From NCBI GenBank assembly GCA_030746555.1, contig JASLMK010000126.1, positions 1 to 36,635 on the forward strand: 36,635 bases of DNA. Reading direction: 5' to 3'. A program made the translations under genes and the position numbers. Positions 8,651 to 18,078 of this stretch are shown one piece after another (position 1 is the stretch's first letter; each line of letters opens with the position of its first letter). This DNA comes from Planctomycetota bacterium. Lineage in GTDB: Bacteria; Planctomycetota; UBA1135; GCA-002686595. The notes below the pieces were generated by a model. It did no database searches. It saw only the letters and a list, made by a program, of their open reading frames with translations, and was not told the origin of the DNA.

Positions 8651-9024
8651 GTCCGCGCGGGCGGCGGGGCGAGCGGCCCCTCCCGCAGGGTCGGGGGGGC
8701 GGGGCTGCGGGGTAGAGGGGCCCCACAAGGGGCCGTGCAGGGCGGTTTTTCGCGCCCATCCCCGGGCCGCCTCCGGCGGCGCCAGAATCCTCTGTAAGCT
8801 GCTTCCAGAAAAGGGGTTAGGTGTCCTTCTCGGGGTCGCTGGGGCCCCTGGGACCCGGAGGCGGGGGCCGGTTTTCGGACCCTGGAGGCGGTTGCGGGCT
8901 TGATCGGCGAGTGGGATTGTGGTCCTACAGGACGCGTACGGGGGTCAGGACGGCCTGCAACCGCCTTGCAGCACTCCTTCGGCTCCAACCACCCACGATC
9001 CACCATCCCCGAGAAGAGGGAATC
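8651..9024. promoter_or_regulatory. Long non-coding leader/promoter region of the histone-like gene
   Basis: I see no gene in this stretch. It holds two clean palindromes: GTCCT-AC-AGGAC at 8922-8933, and a stem CTGCAA/TTGCAG at 8955-8971 around the loop CCGCC. A TTGATC at 8900-8905 resembles a -35. The region from about 8780 to 9024 is visibly lower in GC than the flanking genes. The stretch probably carries the promoter and a structured leader for the gene at 9025, whose RBS is the purine run GAGAAGAGGGAA. Confidence 0.4.
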
Positions 9025-9219
9025 ATGAGCGATAACTTCGAGCGCCTGAAGTCGGTTGTCGAGGAGACCACGGACGATGTTGCAAAGGCAGAGTCCGGCA
9101 ACAAGGCCGCCACCTCGCGGGTCCGCAAGCAGATGCAGGCGATCAAGGCCATCGCCCAGGACATCCGCAAGGAGATGCTGGAGCTGCGCGACAGCGGCGG
9201 CGTCAGCGGCGGCGCCTGA
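9025..9219 (+). CDS. Histone H1/Hc1-like small protein
   Basis: This 64-residue protein is easily missed. Its core, GNKAATSRVRKQM followed by IAQDIRKEMLELR, matches the N-terminal helical domain of chlamydial histone-like Hc1, where a GNKAA-x2-RVR motif is conserved. It lacks the Lys/Ala-rich DNA-binding tail of Hc1 and ends in a short Gly/Ser tail. Hc1-type proteins condense DNA; the short tail-less form is common in genomes of the PVC group, as I recall. The start is the ATG after the GAGAAGAGGG RBS; upstream in-frame codons are low-complexity and unlikely to be translated. A long structured leader precedes it and a terminator hairpin follows. Confidence 0.85.
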   Translation: MSDNFERLKSVVEETTDDVAKAESGNKAATSRVRKQMQAIKAIAQDIRKEMLELRDSGGVSGGA

Positions 9220-9351
9220 GGACCCTAGCCCGGCCTGCGGTCCGCGAGGCCGACGCCCCGGGGCCCCGACACCGCTCCGGAGTGGATCCGAGGCTTGGCC
9301 GGAGCGCCGGGAAGAGCAGACTGCCGGGAAGACTGCCGGGAAGACGGTGAA

Positions 9352-9377
9352 CGAAGGCCGCCCACGGGCGGCCTTCG
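9352..9377. terminator. Strong 11-bp terminator hairpin between convergent units
   Basis: CGAAGGCCGCC (9352-9362) pairs perfectly with GGCGGCCTTCG (9367-9377) around the loop CACG. There is no U tract. It sits between the convergent histone-like gene and the liv operon, so it can serve both. Just upstream, CTGCCGGGAAGA occurs twice in tandem (about 9320-9344). Confidence 0.7.
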
Positions 9378-9434
9378 CTCGTCGTAGGGCCGGGGTCGGG
9401 GCGCCCGCCTTCCGGTCGGGGGGGCAGGGGCCGG

Positions 9435-10523
9435 TCAGTAGCGGAAGGGCCAAGCTGCGAAGGTGCGCTTGACCCGCAGCCAGACCCCCAAGAGGCCCAG
9501 AGGCTCGACCGCCAGGAGGACGCACACGACCACGGCGAACATCAGCGTCGATCGCTGGTGGGTGGACAGGTCGGCGACGAAGGGGATCCAACCGCCCACG
9601 GTCTCCATCAGCGGTGTCAGGCAGACGAAGAGCAGGGCGCCGGCCACGGCGCCGAACACCGTACCCACGCCGCCCAGGACGATCATGGCGATGTACTGAA
9701 CCGACAGGTTCAGGTCGAAGGGCGGCTCGATCGTGATGTACTGCTGCTGGTAGGCGAACATCGAGCCCGCCACCCCGGCCAGGAACGAGGATACGCCGAA
9801 CGCCAGCACCTTGCTGCGCGCGGGATGGACGCCGAGCACCGACGCGGCCAGATCCTGGTCGCGCACGGCCATCATCGCCCGCCCGCTGTTGGAGCGGGCG
9901 ACGTTCTTCCCCAGCCAGGCCGCTCCCGCCGCGAGGGCCAGGAACAGGAAGTAGAGCTTCTCGTCGAAGCCGAGCTCGAGCGAGCCCAGCCGCCAGGGGG
10001 CGCTGAAGCGGAGCGCCTCGCCCGCCGCGTCCGTCCCGCCGCTGTACATCCGGACCGGGATCCCCGAGACCCCGTGGGTGAGCTCGGGCAGCGAGTGCAG
10101 GACGTGGTTGGTGAGGAACAGGAGCCCCAGGGTCACGATCGCCAGGTACAGCCCGCGCAGGCGCAGGGCGAAGGGACCGACCGCCAGGCCGACCGCCGCC
10201 GCGACGGCCCCGGCGCAGGGCATCGCCAGCCAGAAGGGCAGCTCGAACTGCTCGCCCAGGATGGCCGAAGTGTAGGCGCCCAGGGCCAGGAAGGCGGCGT
10301 GCCCCAGGCTGATCTGGCCCGCGAAGCCCGTCAGGATCATCAGGCCGACCGCTCCCACGACCGCCGTCAGGGCCAGGTTCGCGGTCGTCACCCAGCGGTC
10401 GGTGACGACGAAGGGCCAGGCCAGGGCGACGAGGGTCCACAGCACCAGCCCGGCCCGCGCCCAGCGGTCCTCGAACAGGCGCAGGTCCTGCTCGTAGCTC
10501 GTGACCAGGGGGCGGGTCGGCAT
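9435..10523 (-). CDS. livM: Branched-chain-type ABC transporter permease LivM
   Basis: The 362-residue permease has an N-terminal soluble lead of about 25 residues (YEQDLRLFEDR), then around ten hydrophobic segments. Family landmarks include LTGFAGQISLGHAAFLALGAY and, later, RAMMAVRDQDLAASVLGVHPARSKVLAFGVSSFLAG, which matches the cytoplasmic loop that contacts the ATPase. The start ATG overlaps the livH stop (ATGA). It is the last gene of the operon, followed about 60 nt on by the terminator hairpin. With LivH it forms the membrane channel of the importer. Confidence 0.93.
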   Translation of the reverse strand: MPTRPLVTSYEQDLRLFEDRWARAGLVLWTLVALAWPFVVTDRWVTTANLALTAVVGAVGLMILTGFAGQISLGHAAFLALGAYTSAILGEQFELPFWLAMPCAGAVAAAVGLAVGPFALRLRGLYLAIVTLGLLFLTNHVLHSLPELTHGVSGIPVRMYSGGTDAAGEALRFSAPWRLGSLELGFDEKLYFLFLALAAGAAWLGKNVARSNSGRAMMAVRDQDLAASVLGVHPARSKVLAFGVSSFLAGVAGSMFAYQQQYITIEPPFDLNLSVQYIAMIVLGGVGTVFGAVAGALLFVCLTPLMETVGGWIPFVADLSTHQRSTLMFAVVVCVLLAVEPLGLLGVWLRVKRTFAAWPFRY

Positions 10524-11419
10524 CAGACGCGCTCCACTTCCCGCGTCCCGAACAGGCCGTGGGGGCGCACGATCAGGAACAGGATCATCACCACGTAGGG
10601 GAACACGGCGTGGAGGTTCTTCCCGAACTCCCCCAGGTGGGGATTCACGTATCCCTGGCAGAGCACTTCGAGCACGCCGAGCAGCACCCCGGCCAACACC
10701 GTGCCCCAGGCCGAGTCGAGGCCGCCCACGATCACCGCCGGGAAGGCGCGCAGGGCGACGAAGCCCAAGTTGGTGTCCACGCTGCGCGGGAACATGCCCA
10801 GGAAGACGCCCGCCAGGGCGGCGAAGAGACCCGCCAGGAACCACGTCGCGGCGAAGACGCGGCCGACGGGGACGCCGAGGGCCAGGGCCGTCTCCTGGTC
10901 GGATGCGGTGGCGCGCATGGCCACGCCGAGCTTGGTGCGGCGCACGAGGGCGAAGAAGGCCGCCAATGCGCAGGCGCCGGCCGCCACCGCCGCCACCGAG
11001 TTCGCCAGCAGGCTCGCGCCGGCGACCTCGAAGGTGGTGAGCGGGTCCCAGGGCGTCGGCATGCCGCGGGTCTGGGGGCCCCAAGCGATGAAGATCGCCG
11101 AGCGCAGGATGGCGCCGACGAAGATCGTGACGATGATCGTGACGAACACCGGCCGACCGATCATCGGCCGCAGGACGACGCGCTCGACCGCCGCCCCCAG
11201 GGCTCCGGTGAGGACCATCGCCGTCGCCAGGGAGATTCCCCAGGGGAGGCCCGCCGCGCACAGGCTCACCATGCAGAAGGCGCCGAAGGAGAGGAACTCG
11301 CCGTGGGCGAAGTTGAAGACCGTGCTGGCGCGGTAGATCACCACGAAGCCCAGGGCGATCAGGGCGTAGATCGTTCCCAGGGAGAGCCCGGACACACACA
11401 GCTGCAGCAAGTTGCTCAT
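10523..11419 (-). CDS. livH: Branched-chain-type ABC transporter permease LivH
   Basis: The 298-residue integral membrane protein begins with LSLGTIYALIALGFVVIYRAS, then NFAHGEFL, both diagnostic of LivH. The EAA-like cytoplasmic loop is RTKLGVAMRATASDQETALALGV. The ATG overlaps the stop of the upstream acyl-CoA ligase (ATGA) and has a near-perfect RBS, AAGGAGG at 11433-11427, 7 nt away. It pairs with LivM as the second permease subunit. Confidence 0.93.
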   Translation of the reverse strand: MSNLLQLCVSGLSLGTIYALIALGFVVIYRASTVFNFAHGEFLSFGAFCMVSLCAAGLPWGISLATAMVLTGALGAAVERVVLRPMIGRPVFVTIIVTIFVGAILRSAIFIAWGPQTRGMPTPWDPLTTFEVAGASLLANSVAAVAAGACALAAFFALVRRTKLGVAMRATASDQETALALGVPVGRVFAATWFLAGLFAALAGVFLGMFPRSVDTNLGFVALRAFPAVIVGGLDSAWGTVLAGVLLGVLEVLCQGYVNPHLGEFGKNLHAVFPYVVMILFLIVRPHGLFGTREVERV

Positions 11420-13254
11420 CGGCGCGCCTCCTTGGTGTACATCGACTCGATGAGCGCGCCGTGGATGCGGGCGACCTCCCGCCTGCGCACCTTCTGGGTG
11501 GCCGTCAGCTCCCCGTCGTCCTGGTGCAGCTCCTTGGTGAGGAGCCGGAACTCGCGCACCTGTTCGACGCGCGCCAGGGCCTCGTTGGCTTCCCCGACCT
11601 CGACCGCGATCAGGGCGCGCACCTCCTCCTTGGAGGAGAGGTCCTCGAACGAGGTGTAGGGCAGCTTGCGCCGGGCGGCCCAGTCGCCCACGGCGTCGGG
11701 CTCGATCTGGATCAGGACCGAGACGAACGGGCGCGCGTCCCCGATCGCCACGGCCTCCTTGACGAAGCGGCTGGCCTTCATGGCGTTCTCGATCTTCTCG
11801 GGGCTGAGGTTCTTGCCCCCGGCGGTGATCAGGATCTCCTTCTTGCGTCCGGTGATCGAGAGGTAGCCGTCGGCGTCGAGCGCGCCCAGGTCGCCGGTGT
11901 GCAGCCAGCCGTCGCCGTCGACCGCCTGGGCGCTCGCGGCCTCGTCGTGCAGGTAGCCACAGAACACGAGGGGACCGTGCATCAAGACCTCCCCGTCGTT
12001 CGCCAGGCGCACGTCGAGACCGTCGATGGCCGGACCCACCGTGCCCAGGCGCACCGCTCCCGGCGGGTTCACGTGGCTGGCGCCGCCGCACTCGGTCATG
12101 CCGTAGGCCTCCGCGATCGGGATGCCGATGCCGTGGAACCAGGCCAACAGCTCCTTGGAGATCGGCGCGGCGCCGCTGATCGGGAGGCGGCAGCGGCGCA
12201 TCCCCAGCCGCTCCTGCACGGCGCGGAAGACCAGCAGGTCGCCGATGCGCCAGAGCAGGCGGTCGAGGGCTCCGAGCCGGTGCGCGAGGCGGCGCTCTGC
12301 GATGGCGCGGCCCTTGGCGCTCCAGAACGCGAACAGCCCGCGCTGCAACCACGAGGCGTCACGCATCTTGAGGGTCACCGTGGCGTGCATCTTCTCCCAG
12401 ATGCGCGGGACCCCCAGGAAGAGGGTCGGCGAGACCTCGCGCAGGTCGCTCTGGATCGTCTCGATGCTCTCGCCGAAGTGCACGCACGCGCCGATCGTCA
12501 GGGGGATGAAGAAGGTGAAGATCTTCTCCGCCACGTGGCACAGGGGCAGGTAGGAGAGCACCGTGTCCTGCGCGCACAGCCCGAGGGTCGGCTGCATGGA
12601 GCGGGCGGCGGCCAGGACGCTGGCCGGCGTGATCAGCGCGCCCTTGGGATCGCCGGTCGTGCCCGAGGTGTAGACCACCATGCTCGGCTCGTCGGGATCG
12701 AGGGCGGCGAGGCGCTCACGGAACCAGGCCTCGTCGGGCGCGGCGGCGGCGAGGAAGCGCTCCCAGTCCATCAGGCGCGGGTCGTCGTAGTCGCGGGTCC
12801 CGCGCGGGTCGAACACGACGACGTGGCGCACCGCGGGCGTGTCGGCGGCGATCTCGACCGCCTTGTCCACCTGCTCCTGGTCCTCGCAGAAGACCACGCT
12901 CGAGCCGCTGTGGCGCAGGACGTAGGCCACGTCGTCGGGCGGGTTGGTCTGGTAGACGCCGACCGCCCGCGCCCCGACGGCCTGAGCGCCGAGGTCGGCG
13001 AAGAGCCACTCGGTGCGGTTGTCGCTCAGGATCGCCACGTGGTCGCCGGGACGCACACCGAGGGCCCACAGGCTCGCGGCGGCGGCGCGCACGCCGTCGA
13101 GGTACTCGAGCCAGGTCAGCTCGCGCCAAATCCCCAGGGACTTCTCGCGCAGGGCGATCCCCTCGGGGCGCTCGCTCGCTATCGCGGCCAGACGGGCGGG
13201 GAGCGTGTCCCCGTTCCGCGCGTGAGCGCCGTCGCTCGCCGGCTCAGCCATCAC
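11416..13254 (-). CDS. Long-chain-type acyl-CoA synthetase (AMP-forming) inside the liv operon
   Basis: The 612-residue ANL-superfamily enzyme carries the P-loop motif VVYTSGTTGDPKGA, a YGMTE motif for adenylate binding, GWLHTGDLG, and GRKKEILITAGGKNLSPEKIEN with the hinge region. The catalytic C-terminal Lys lies in the TATQKVRRR segment. Overall layout matches FadD15-like long-chain ligases that use a carboxylic acid, ATP and CoA. It overlaps livG upstream by 8-11 nt and livH downstream by 4 nt, so its production is tied to the importer. That suggests the importer's substrate is a carboxylate, perhaps aromatic, branched or fatty, that is trapped as a CoA thioester on entry. The substrate cannot be read from sequence. 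Confidence 0.9.
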   Translation of the reverse strand: MMAEPASDGAHARNGDTLPARLAAIASERPEGIALREKSLGIWRELTWLEYLDGVRAAAASLWALGVRPGDHVAILSDNRTEWLFADLGAQAVGARAVGVYQTNPPDDVAYVLRHSGSSVVFCEDQEQVDKAVEIAADTPAVRHVVVFDPRGTRDYDDPRLMDWERFLAAAAPDEAWFRERLAALDPDEPSMVVYTSGTTGDPKGALITPASVLAAARSMQPTLGLCAQDTVLSYLPLCHVAEKIFTFFIPLTIGACVHFGESIETIQSDLREVSPTLFLGVPRIWEKMHATVTLKMRDASWLQRGLFAFWSAKGRAIAERRLAHRLGALDRLLWRIGDLLVFRAVQERLGMRRCRLPISGAAPISKELLAWFHGIGIPIAEAYGMTECGGASHVNPPGAVRLGTVGPAIDGLDVRLANDGEVLMHGPLVFCGYLHDEAASAQAVDGDGWLHTGDLGALDADGYLSITGRKKEILITAGGKNLSPEKIENAMKASRFVKEAVAIGDARPFVSVLIQIEPDAVGDWAARRKLPYTSFEDLSSKEEVRALIAVEVGEANEALARVEQVREFRLLTKELHQDDGELTATQKVRRREVARIHGALIESMYTKEARR

Positions 13255-14019
13255 CGGCCCCCATGCCCGTGTAGGCCTCGACGACCGCCGGATCGGCCGC
13301 CACCTCGGCCGGCGTCCCCACGGCGATCGCCTCGCCGAAGTCGAGGACCGCCACGCGGTCGGCGAGGTCCATCACGAAGCCGAGGTCGTGCTCGATCAGG
13401 ACGACCGTGACCCCCAGCTCCTCCCGCACGTCCAAGATGTAGCGCGCCATGTCCTCGGTCTCCTCCTGGTTCAAGCCGGCGGTCGGCTCGTCGAGGAGCA
13501 GCAGGCGCGGCTCCATGCAGAGGGCGCGGCCGAGCTCGACGCGTTTCTGCACGCCGTAGGGCAAGATGCCCGCGGGGGTCCGGCGGTAGCGCTCGAGGTG
13601 CAGGAAGTCGATCACCTCCTCCACGCGCTCGCGGTGGCGGACCTCCGCGCGGCGCGCGGCGCGCGTCCAGAGCACGTCCTGCCACCAGCTCGACTCGAAC
13701 AGATGGTGGCGGCCCAGGAGCATGTTCTCGAGGACGGAGAGCTGCTCGAAGAGCACGATGTTCTGGAACATGCGCGCGATGCCCAAGCCGGCCGCGCGGT
13801 GGGGGGGCAGGCGAGAGAGGTCCCGGTCGTCGAGCCGCATGGCGCCGCGCTGGGGGCGGTAGAGCCCCGAGATGCAGTTGAAGAGCGACGTCTTGCCCGC
13901 GCCGTTGGGGCCGATCACCGCCTGTAGCGAGCCCGCGGCGACAACCAGGTCCACGCCGCGCAGGGCCCGCACCCCCGCGAAGGACAGCTCGATGCCGCGA
14001 AGCTCCAGCCGCGCGCCCG

Positions 14020-14023
<4 letters not shown>
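13244..14023 (-). CDS. livG: ABC transporter ATP-binding protein LivG
   Basis: Walker A is GPNGAGKTS, the Q-loop FQN lies in RMFQNIVLF, the signature is LPYGVQKRVELGRAL (LivG-type rather than LSGGQ), Walker B is LLLLDEPTAGLN, and the switch His is in VLIEHDLGFV. The protein is 259 residues when started at the GTG at 14023, which overlaps the livF stop (GTGA); a GTG three codons upstream (14032) is the alternative. With LivF it energises LivH/LivM. Confidence 0.93.
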
Positions 14024-14805
<782 letters not shown>

Positions 14806-14833
14806 GGGGCGGGGCCCGGAGGGCCTGGCGACC

Positions 14834-16090
14834 TCAGCCGCCGGTGTTCGCCTTCTCGGCGTAGGGCGCGACGACGCTCCAGCTCCCTGTTTCGAAGTCC
14901 GGCCGCAGGATGCGCGTGCGGGTTCCGGCGACGTAGGGCGAGGCCGCGTAGCTGACCGGCTGCAGCATCCCGCCGCCGGTGAACTCGGTGATCCCCTGCA
15001 GGGCGCTCAGGAATCCCTCGCGGCTGACGTCGTCCGCCTCCAGGCCGCGGCGGAAGGCCTCGATCCCCGTCAGTCCTTGGAGGTAGGACATCATCACGTA
15101 GAAGTCCGGCTCGCCCTGGTCGGCGCCGTGCGCCTCCCAGGCGGCCATGAACGTCTCCATGCCCTCGACCGGCTCGTTCCAAAACGGCAGGCCCGTCGTC
15201 CAGTAGAAGCGGTCGAAGACCGAGGAGGGGATCACGTCGGGGCGGAAGAAGGCGTCGATCCACGACGGCGTGTTCCCGATCCAGACCGGCGCGTAGTCGA
15301 GCTGCGCCGCCGTGCCGAGGATCGGACCGGTGGCGCTGGGGATGGTCGTCAGGAGCACGTGGGTGGCGCCGGCCTCCTTGAGCGCAGTGATGACCGCGGT
15401 CATGTCCTTCTGGCCGGGAGCGACGGTCTGCTCGCCGACGACCTCGACGCCGTGCAGGGCCGCCTGGTCCAGCCAGCCGCCCAGGCCGTCCTTCCCGTAG
15501 TCGTCGTGCTGGTAGACGATGCCGGCCTTGACCTCCGCCGCTCCGCCGGCCTGTTCCACCGCCCAGTCCATGGCCCGCGCCGCTTCCAGGCGGTAGCTCG
15601 GACCGATCGGCGGCGTCGAGGCGTTCTTGGCCATCTCCGAGGAGAGGCTGGCGGGGAAGGCGACCATCGTGTCCGCCTCCAGGAGGTCGAGCAGGGGCAG
15701 CGTGTTGGGCGTCCCGAAGCTGTGGCCCAGGAAGAGCACCTCGTCGCGGATCTCGCGGTAGGCCTGGACCGCGTTCTGGGGGTTGTAGCCGTGGTCGCGC
15801 TCGACGAGTTCGACCTTCCAGCCCTCGGGCAACAGCCCGCTCCCGCCGGCGTTGATCTGGGCGGCGAGCACGCGTTTGCCGAGGGCGTAGGGCACGCCGA
15901 TCGCCGCCCCGGGACCGCTGACGTCGTTCAGGCAGCCGATCGAGAGCACCTTGGACCCGGGCTCGACCCCCGGCCCCCGTCGCGGTCCGCCGGCGGCGGC
16001 CGCGCCGGCGCCCGCCTCGCCCCCCGAGCAGGCGGCAAGAGAGGCCAGGACGAACGGGAACAGGGCGCGGGCGATCGGTGTCTCGGTCAT
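14834..16090 (-). CDS. Lipoprotein substrate-binding protein, LivK type (periplasmic-binding type I)
   Basis: The 418-residue protein starts with a lipoprotein signal whose lipobox is LAAC (Cys21), followed by an Ala/Gly linker. The mature domain has the type I periplasmic-binding pattern: IGCLNDVSGPGAAIGVPYALG at the start, AGIVYQHDDYGKDGLGG in the middle and an Asp/Tyr-rich second lobe. It is the first gene of the importer operon and sets its substrate. The sequence resembles the branched-chain/aromatic-acid binding subfamily, but the ligand cannot be named. The ATG at 16090 follows GGAGG, 4 nt away. Confidence 0.88.
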   Translation of the reverse strand: MTETPIARALFPFVLASLAACSGGEAGAGAAAAGGPRRGPGVEPGSKVLSIGCLNDVSGPGAAIGVPYALGKRVLAAQINAGGSGLLPEGWKVELVERDHGYNPQNAVQAYREIRDEVLFLGHSFGTPNTLPLLDLLEADTMVAFPASLSSEMAKNASTPPIGPSYRLEAARAMDWAVEQAGGAAEVKAGIVYQHDDYGKDGLGGWLDQAALHGVEVVGEQTVAPGQKDMTAVITALKEAGATHVLLTTIPSATGPILGTAAQLDYAPVWIGNTPSWIDAFFRPDVIPSSVFDRFYWTTGLPFWNEPVEGMETFMAAWEAHGADQGEPDFYVMMSYLQGLTGIEAFRRGLEADDVSREGFLSALQGITEFTGGGMLQPVSYAASPYVAGTRTRILRPDFETGSWSVVAPYAEKANTGG

Positions 16091-16105
16091 GGTTCCTCCG
16101 CGCCC

Positions 16106-16111
16106 ATGATA
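16106..16111 (-). promoter_or_regulatory. -10 element TATCAT of the liv operon
   Basis: On the minus strand TATCAT lies 15 nt upstream of the first ATG of the operon. A start about 7 nt downstream would leave a leader of only about 8 nt, which would hold just the GGAGG. Confidence 0.4.
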
Positions 16112-16227
16112 GGCGGGGCGGCCGGGTAGTGTGAGGACCGACCTGCGGCCGTCCGCTCCGCGCGCGGGCGCGGCGGCCGCGGGGAGAATCACCCTGGCTG
16201 CGGCGTGGTCTGGCTGCCTCGGGCAGT

Positions 16228-16233
16228 TAGATT
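16228..16233 (+). promoter_or_regulatory. Possible -10 element TAGATT of tyrS
   Basis: TAGATT lies 29 nt before the tyrS ATG, giving a short conventional leader that contains a purine-rich GCGAGGGGAA stretch. I see no T-box-like structure; the leader is too short for one. Confidence 0.35.
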
Positions 16234-16262
16234 GCACGCCCTCCCGCGAGGGGAACCCCGCC

Positions 16263-17498
16263 ATGAGCCGGCCCGTCCAGTCCGACGAACAGACCGTCGA
16301 GCGCGTCCTCGACGCCTTCGCGCGCACCACCGACGAGATCGTGACCCTCGACGAGCTGCGCGAGCGACTCCGCTCGGGACGCCAGATCCGCATCAAGTAC
16401 GGCGTGGACGTCACGGCGCCGATGATGCACATCGGCCACGCGGTGAACCTGTGGATGATGCGCGAGCTGCAGGAGCTCGGCCACAAGGTCGTGTTCCTGA
16501 TCGGCGACTTCACGACGCGCATCGGCGACCCGACCGGCCGCGACCAACTGCGGCCGGTGATCGGCGAGGAGGAGATCGCCAGCAACGCCGAGGCCTTCAT
16601 CGAGCAGGTCGGGAAGGTGCTCCTCACCGATGAGGATGTCGTCGAGATCCGGCGCAACTCGGAGTGGTTCGACGACTTCCCCACCAGCCGGTTCCTGTCG
16701 TTGATGGAGATGGTGACCCACGAGCGCCTCCTCTCGCGGGACATGTTCCGCAAGCGGATCGAGGAGGGCGCCGGGCTGTACATGCACGAGCTGACCTACC
16801 CGATCATCCAGGGCTACGACTCAGTGGCTCTCGACTCGGACCTGACCATCGTCGGGAGCGACCAGCTCTTCAACGAGATGATGGGGCGCTTCTACCAGGA
16901 GCGCTTCGGCCAGCCGCCGCAGGTGATCATCACCACCAAGGTCACGCCAGGCATCGACGGCAAGCAGAAGCAGAGCAAGAGCCTGGGGAACTACATCGGC
17001 CTCGACCACGACGCGCGCGAGAAGTTCGGGCGGGTGATGAGCATCCCCGACACGCTCATCGCCTCCTACCTGGAGGTCTACACGGGGTTGGCGGACGAGC
17101 GCGTCGCCGAGCTCGCCGCCCTCGCCGAGACCGACCCGATGGAGGCCAAGAAGGTCCTCGGCCAGGGGATCGTCGAGCGCTACCACGGCGAGGAGGCGGC
17201 CGCCGCCGAGCGCCGCTGGTTCGAGGAGGTCTTCTCCAAGGGCCGCGAACCGGAGGGGATCGAGGAGCGCACCTTCGGCGAGGCGCCGGCCACGGCCTTC
17301 GACCTCGCCCGCGCCTGCCTCGACCCCGGCGGCCACAGCAACAGTGACATCCGGCGCCTGTTCCAGCAGGGGGCCGTGAAGCTCGACGGCGAGAAGCTGG
17401 CCGACTTCTCCGCTCCCGTGGCGCTCTCCCGCGAGGGGAGCACCCTGCGCCTGGGGAAGCGCATCTGGTTCAAGGTGCGCCTGGCAGACGCGACCTGA
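16263..17498 (+). CDS. tyrS: Tyrosyl-tRNA synthetase
   Basis: The 411-residue class I synthetase charges tRNA-Tyr. The HIGH motif is at 56-59 (MMHIGHAV) and the KMSKS motif is KQSKS within GKQKQSKSLGNYIGL. The tyrosine-binding region includes YPIIQGYDSVAL and GSDQLFN. A C-terminal S4-like RNA-binding domain runs from about 340 (HSNSDIRRLFQQGAVKLDGEKL). Length and motifs fit the TyrZ-type bacterial group. The start ATG at 16263 follows the GAGGGGAACCCCGCC stretch. It is divergent from the liv operon. Confidence 0.95.
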   Translation: MSRPVQSDEQTVERVLDAFARTTDEIVTLDELRERLRSGRQIRIKYGVDVTAPMMHIGHAVNLWMMRELQELGHKVVFLIGDFTTRIGDPTGRDQLRPVIGEEEIASNAEAFIEQVGKVLLTDEDVVEIRRNSEWFDDFPTSRFLSLMEMVTHERLLSRDMFRKRIEEGAGLYMHELTYPIIQGYDSVALDSDLTIVGSDQLFNEMMGRFYQERFGQPPQVIITTKVTPGIDGKQKQSKSLGNYIGLDHDAREKFGRVMSIPDTLIASYLEVYTGLADERVAELAALAETDPMEAKKVLGQGIVERYHGEEAAAAERRWFEEVFSKGREPEGIEERTFGEAPATAFDLARACLDPGGHSNSDIRRLFQQGAVKLDGEKLADFSAPVALSREGSTLRLGKRIWFKVRLADAT

Positions 17499-17528
17499 CG
17501 CATCCGGGCCCGCTCCCGCCAGCGGCGG

Positions 17529-17534
17529 TAGCAT
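17529..17534 (+). promoter_or_regulatory. -10 element TAGCAT of the FG-GAP gene
   Basis: TAGCAT ends 7 nt before the ATG at 17542. The gap GGGAGGC could double as an RBS, but in a transcript starting there it would be lost. Confidence 0.4.
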
Positions 17535-17541
17535 GGGAGGC

Positions 17542-18078
17542 ATGGAGCGCGCGCTGTGGATCCTCATCCTGGCCGTCCCGTCGCCGGGTCTCGCCCAGCA
17601 CGGGCTCGTCAAGCTGACCGCGACCGACGGTGCGCCGGGCGACGTGTTCGGGACCGTGGCGGTCCACGGCGAGAGGGTGCTCGTCGGCGCCGATCAGGAC
17701 GACGACCACGGCAGCGCCAGCGGAGCCGCCTACGTGTTCGACGCGGACACCGGCGAGCAGTTGCTCAAGCTCACAGCCTCCGACGGCGCGGCCGGGGACC
17801 GCTTCGGCGGCAGCGTCGGCGTCAGCGCCTACGGAGACGACACCCTGGGCTCGCGCGGCGGGGGCGGGCTGTGCCGGGTCCTTTGGAACGGGAGCCCTCC
17901 TCACCGCCGCGCCGGCGGACGCGGCGGGGACGGCGCGCTGGAGCGCGGGCCTGCGCGCGCGGGCGGCTGGTCCCCAGGGGCCGTGCGGCGCTTCCAGGTC
18001 TGGTACGCTGACGCGCCGGGACCCTGTGGGACGGGCTTCAACCTCTCCAACGGGCTCGAGATCCGCTTCGGACCCTAG
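17542..18078 (+). pseudogene. Decayed secreted FG-GAP repeat protein
   Basis: The open frame encodes a signal peptide (to about residue 19, ending GLAQ), then two FG-GAP/integrin-alpha-type beta-propeller repeats (LTATDGAPGDVFGTVAVHGERVLVG and LTASDGAAGDRFGGSVGVS). Full members of this family have many more repeats. After about 17840 the frame turns into Arg/Gly-rich sequence; the plausible coding there, GTGALLTAAPADAAGTARWSAGL, is in the +1 frame. At about 17985 the first frame again becomes meaningful (FQVWYADAPGPCGTGFNLSN), the family's C-terminal module. So the gene has an internal deletion and two compensating frame changes. Either it is a pseudogene or it encodes a short hybrid protein. 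It ends on a CTAG that also holds the stop of the convergent gene. Confidence 0.6.

Noticed and set aside
8821..9024. In-frame N-terminal extension of the Hc1-like protein
   Set aside because: The extension is Gly/Pro/Arg-rich and unrelated to the family; an RBS lies before the ATG at 9025.
9310..9345. Short tandem repeat CTGCCGGGAAGA as a CRISPR or array element
   Set aside because: Only two copies directly abutting, with no spacers.
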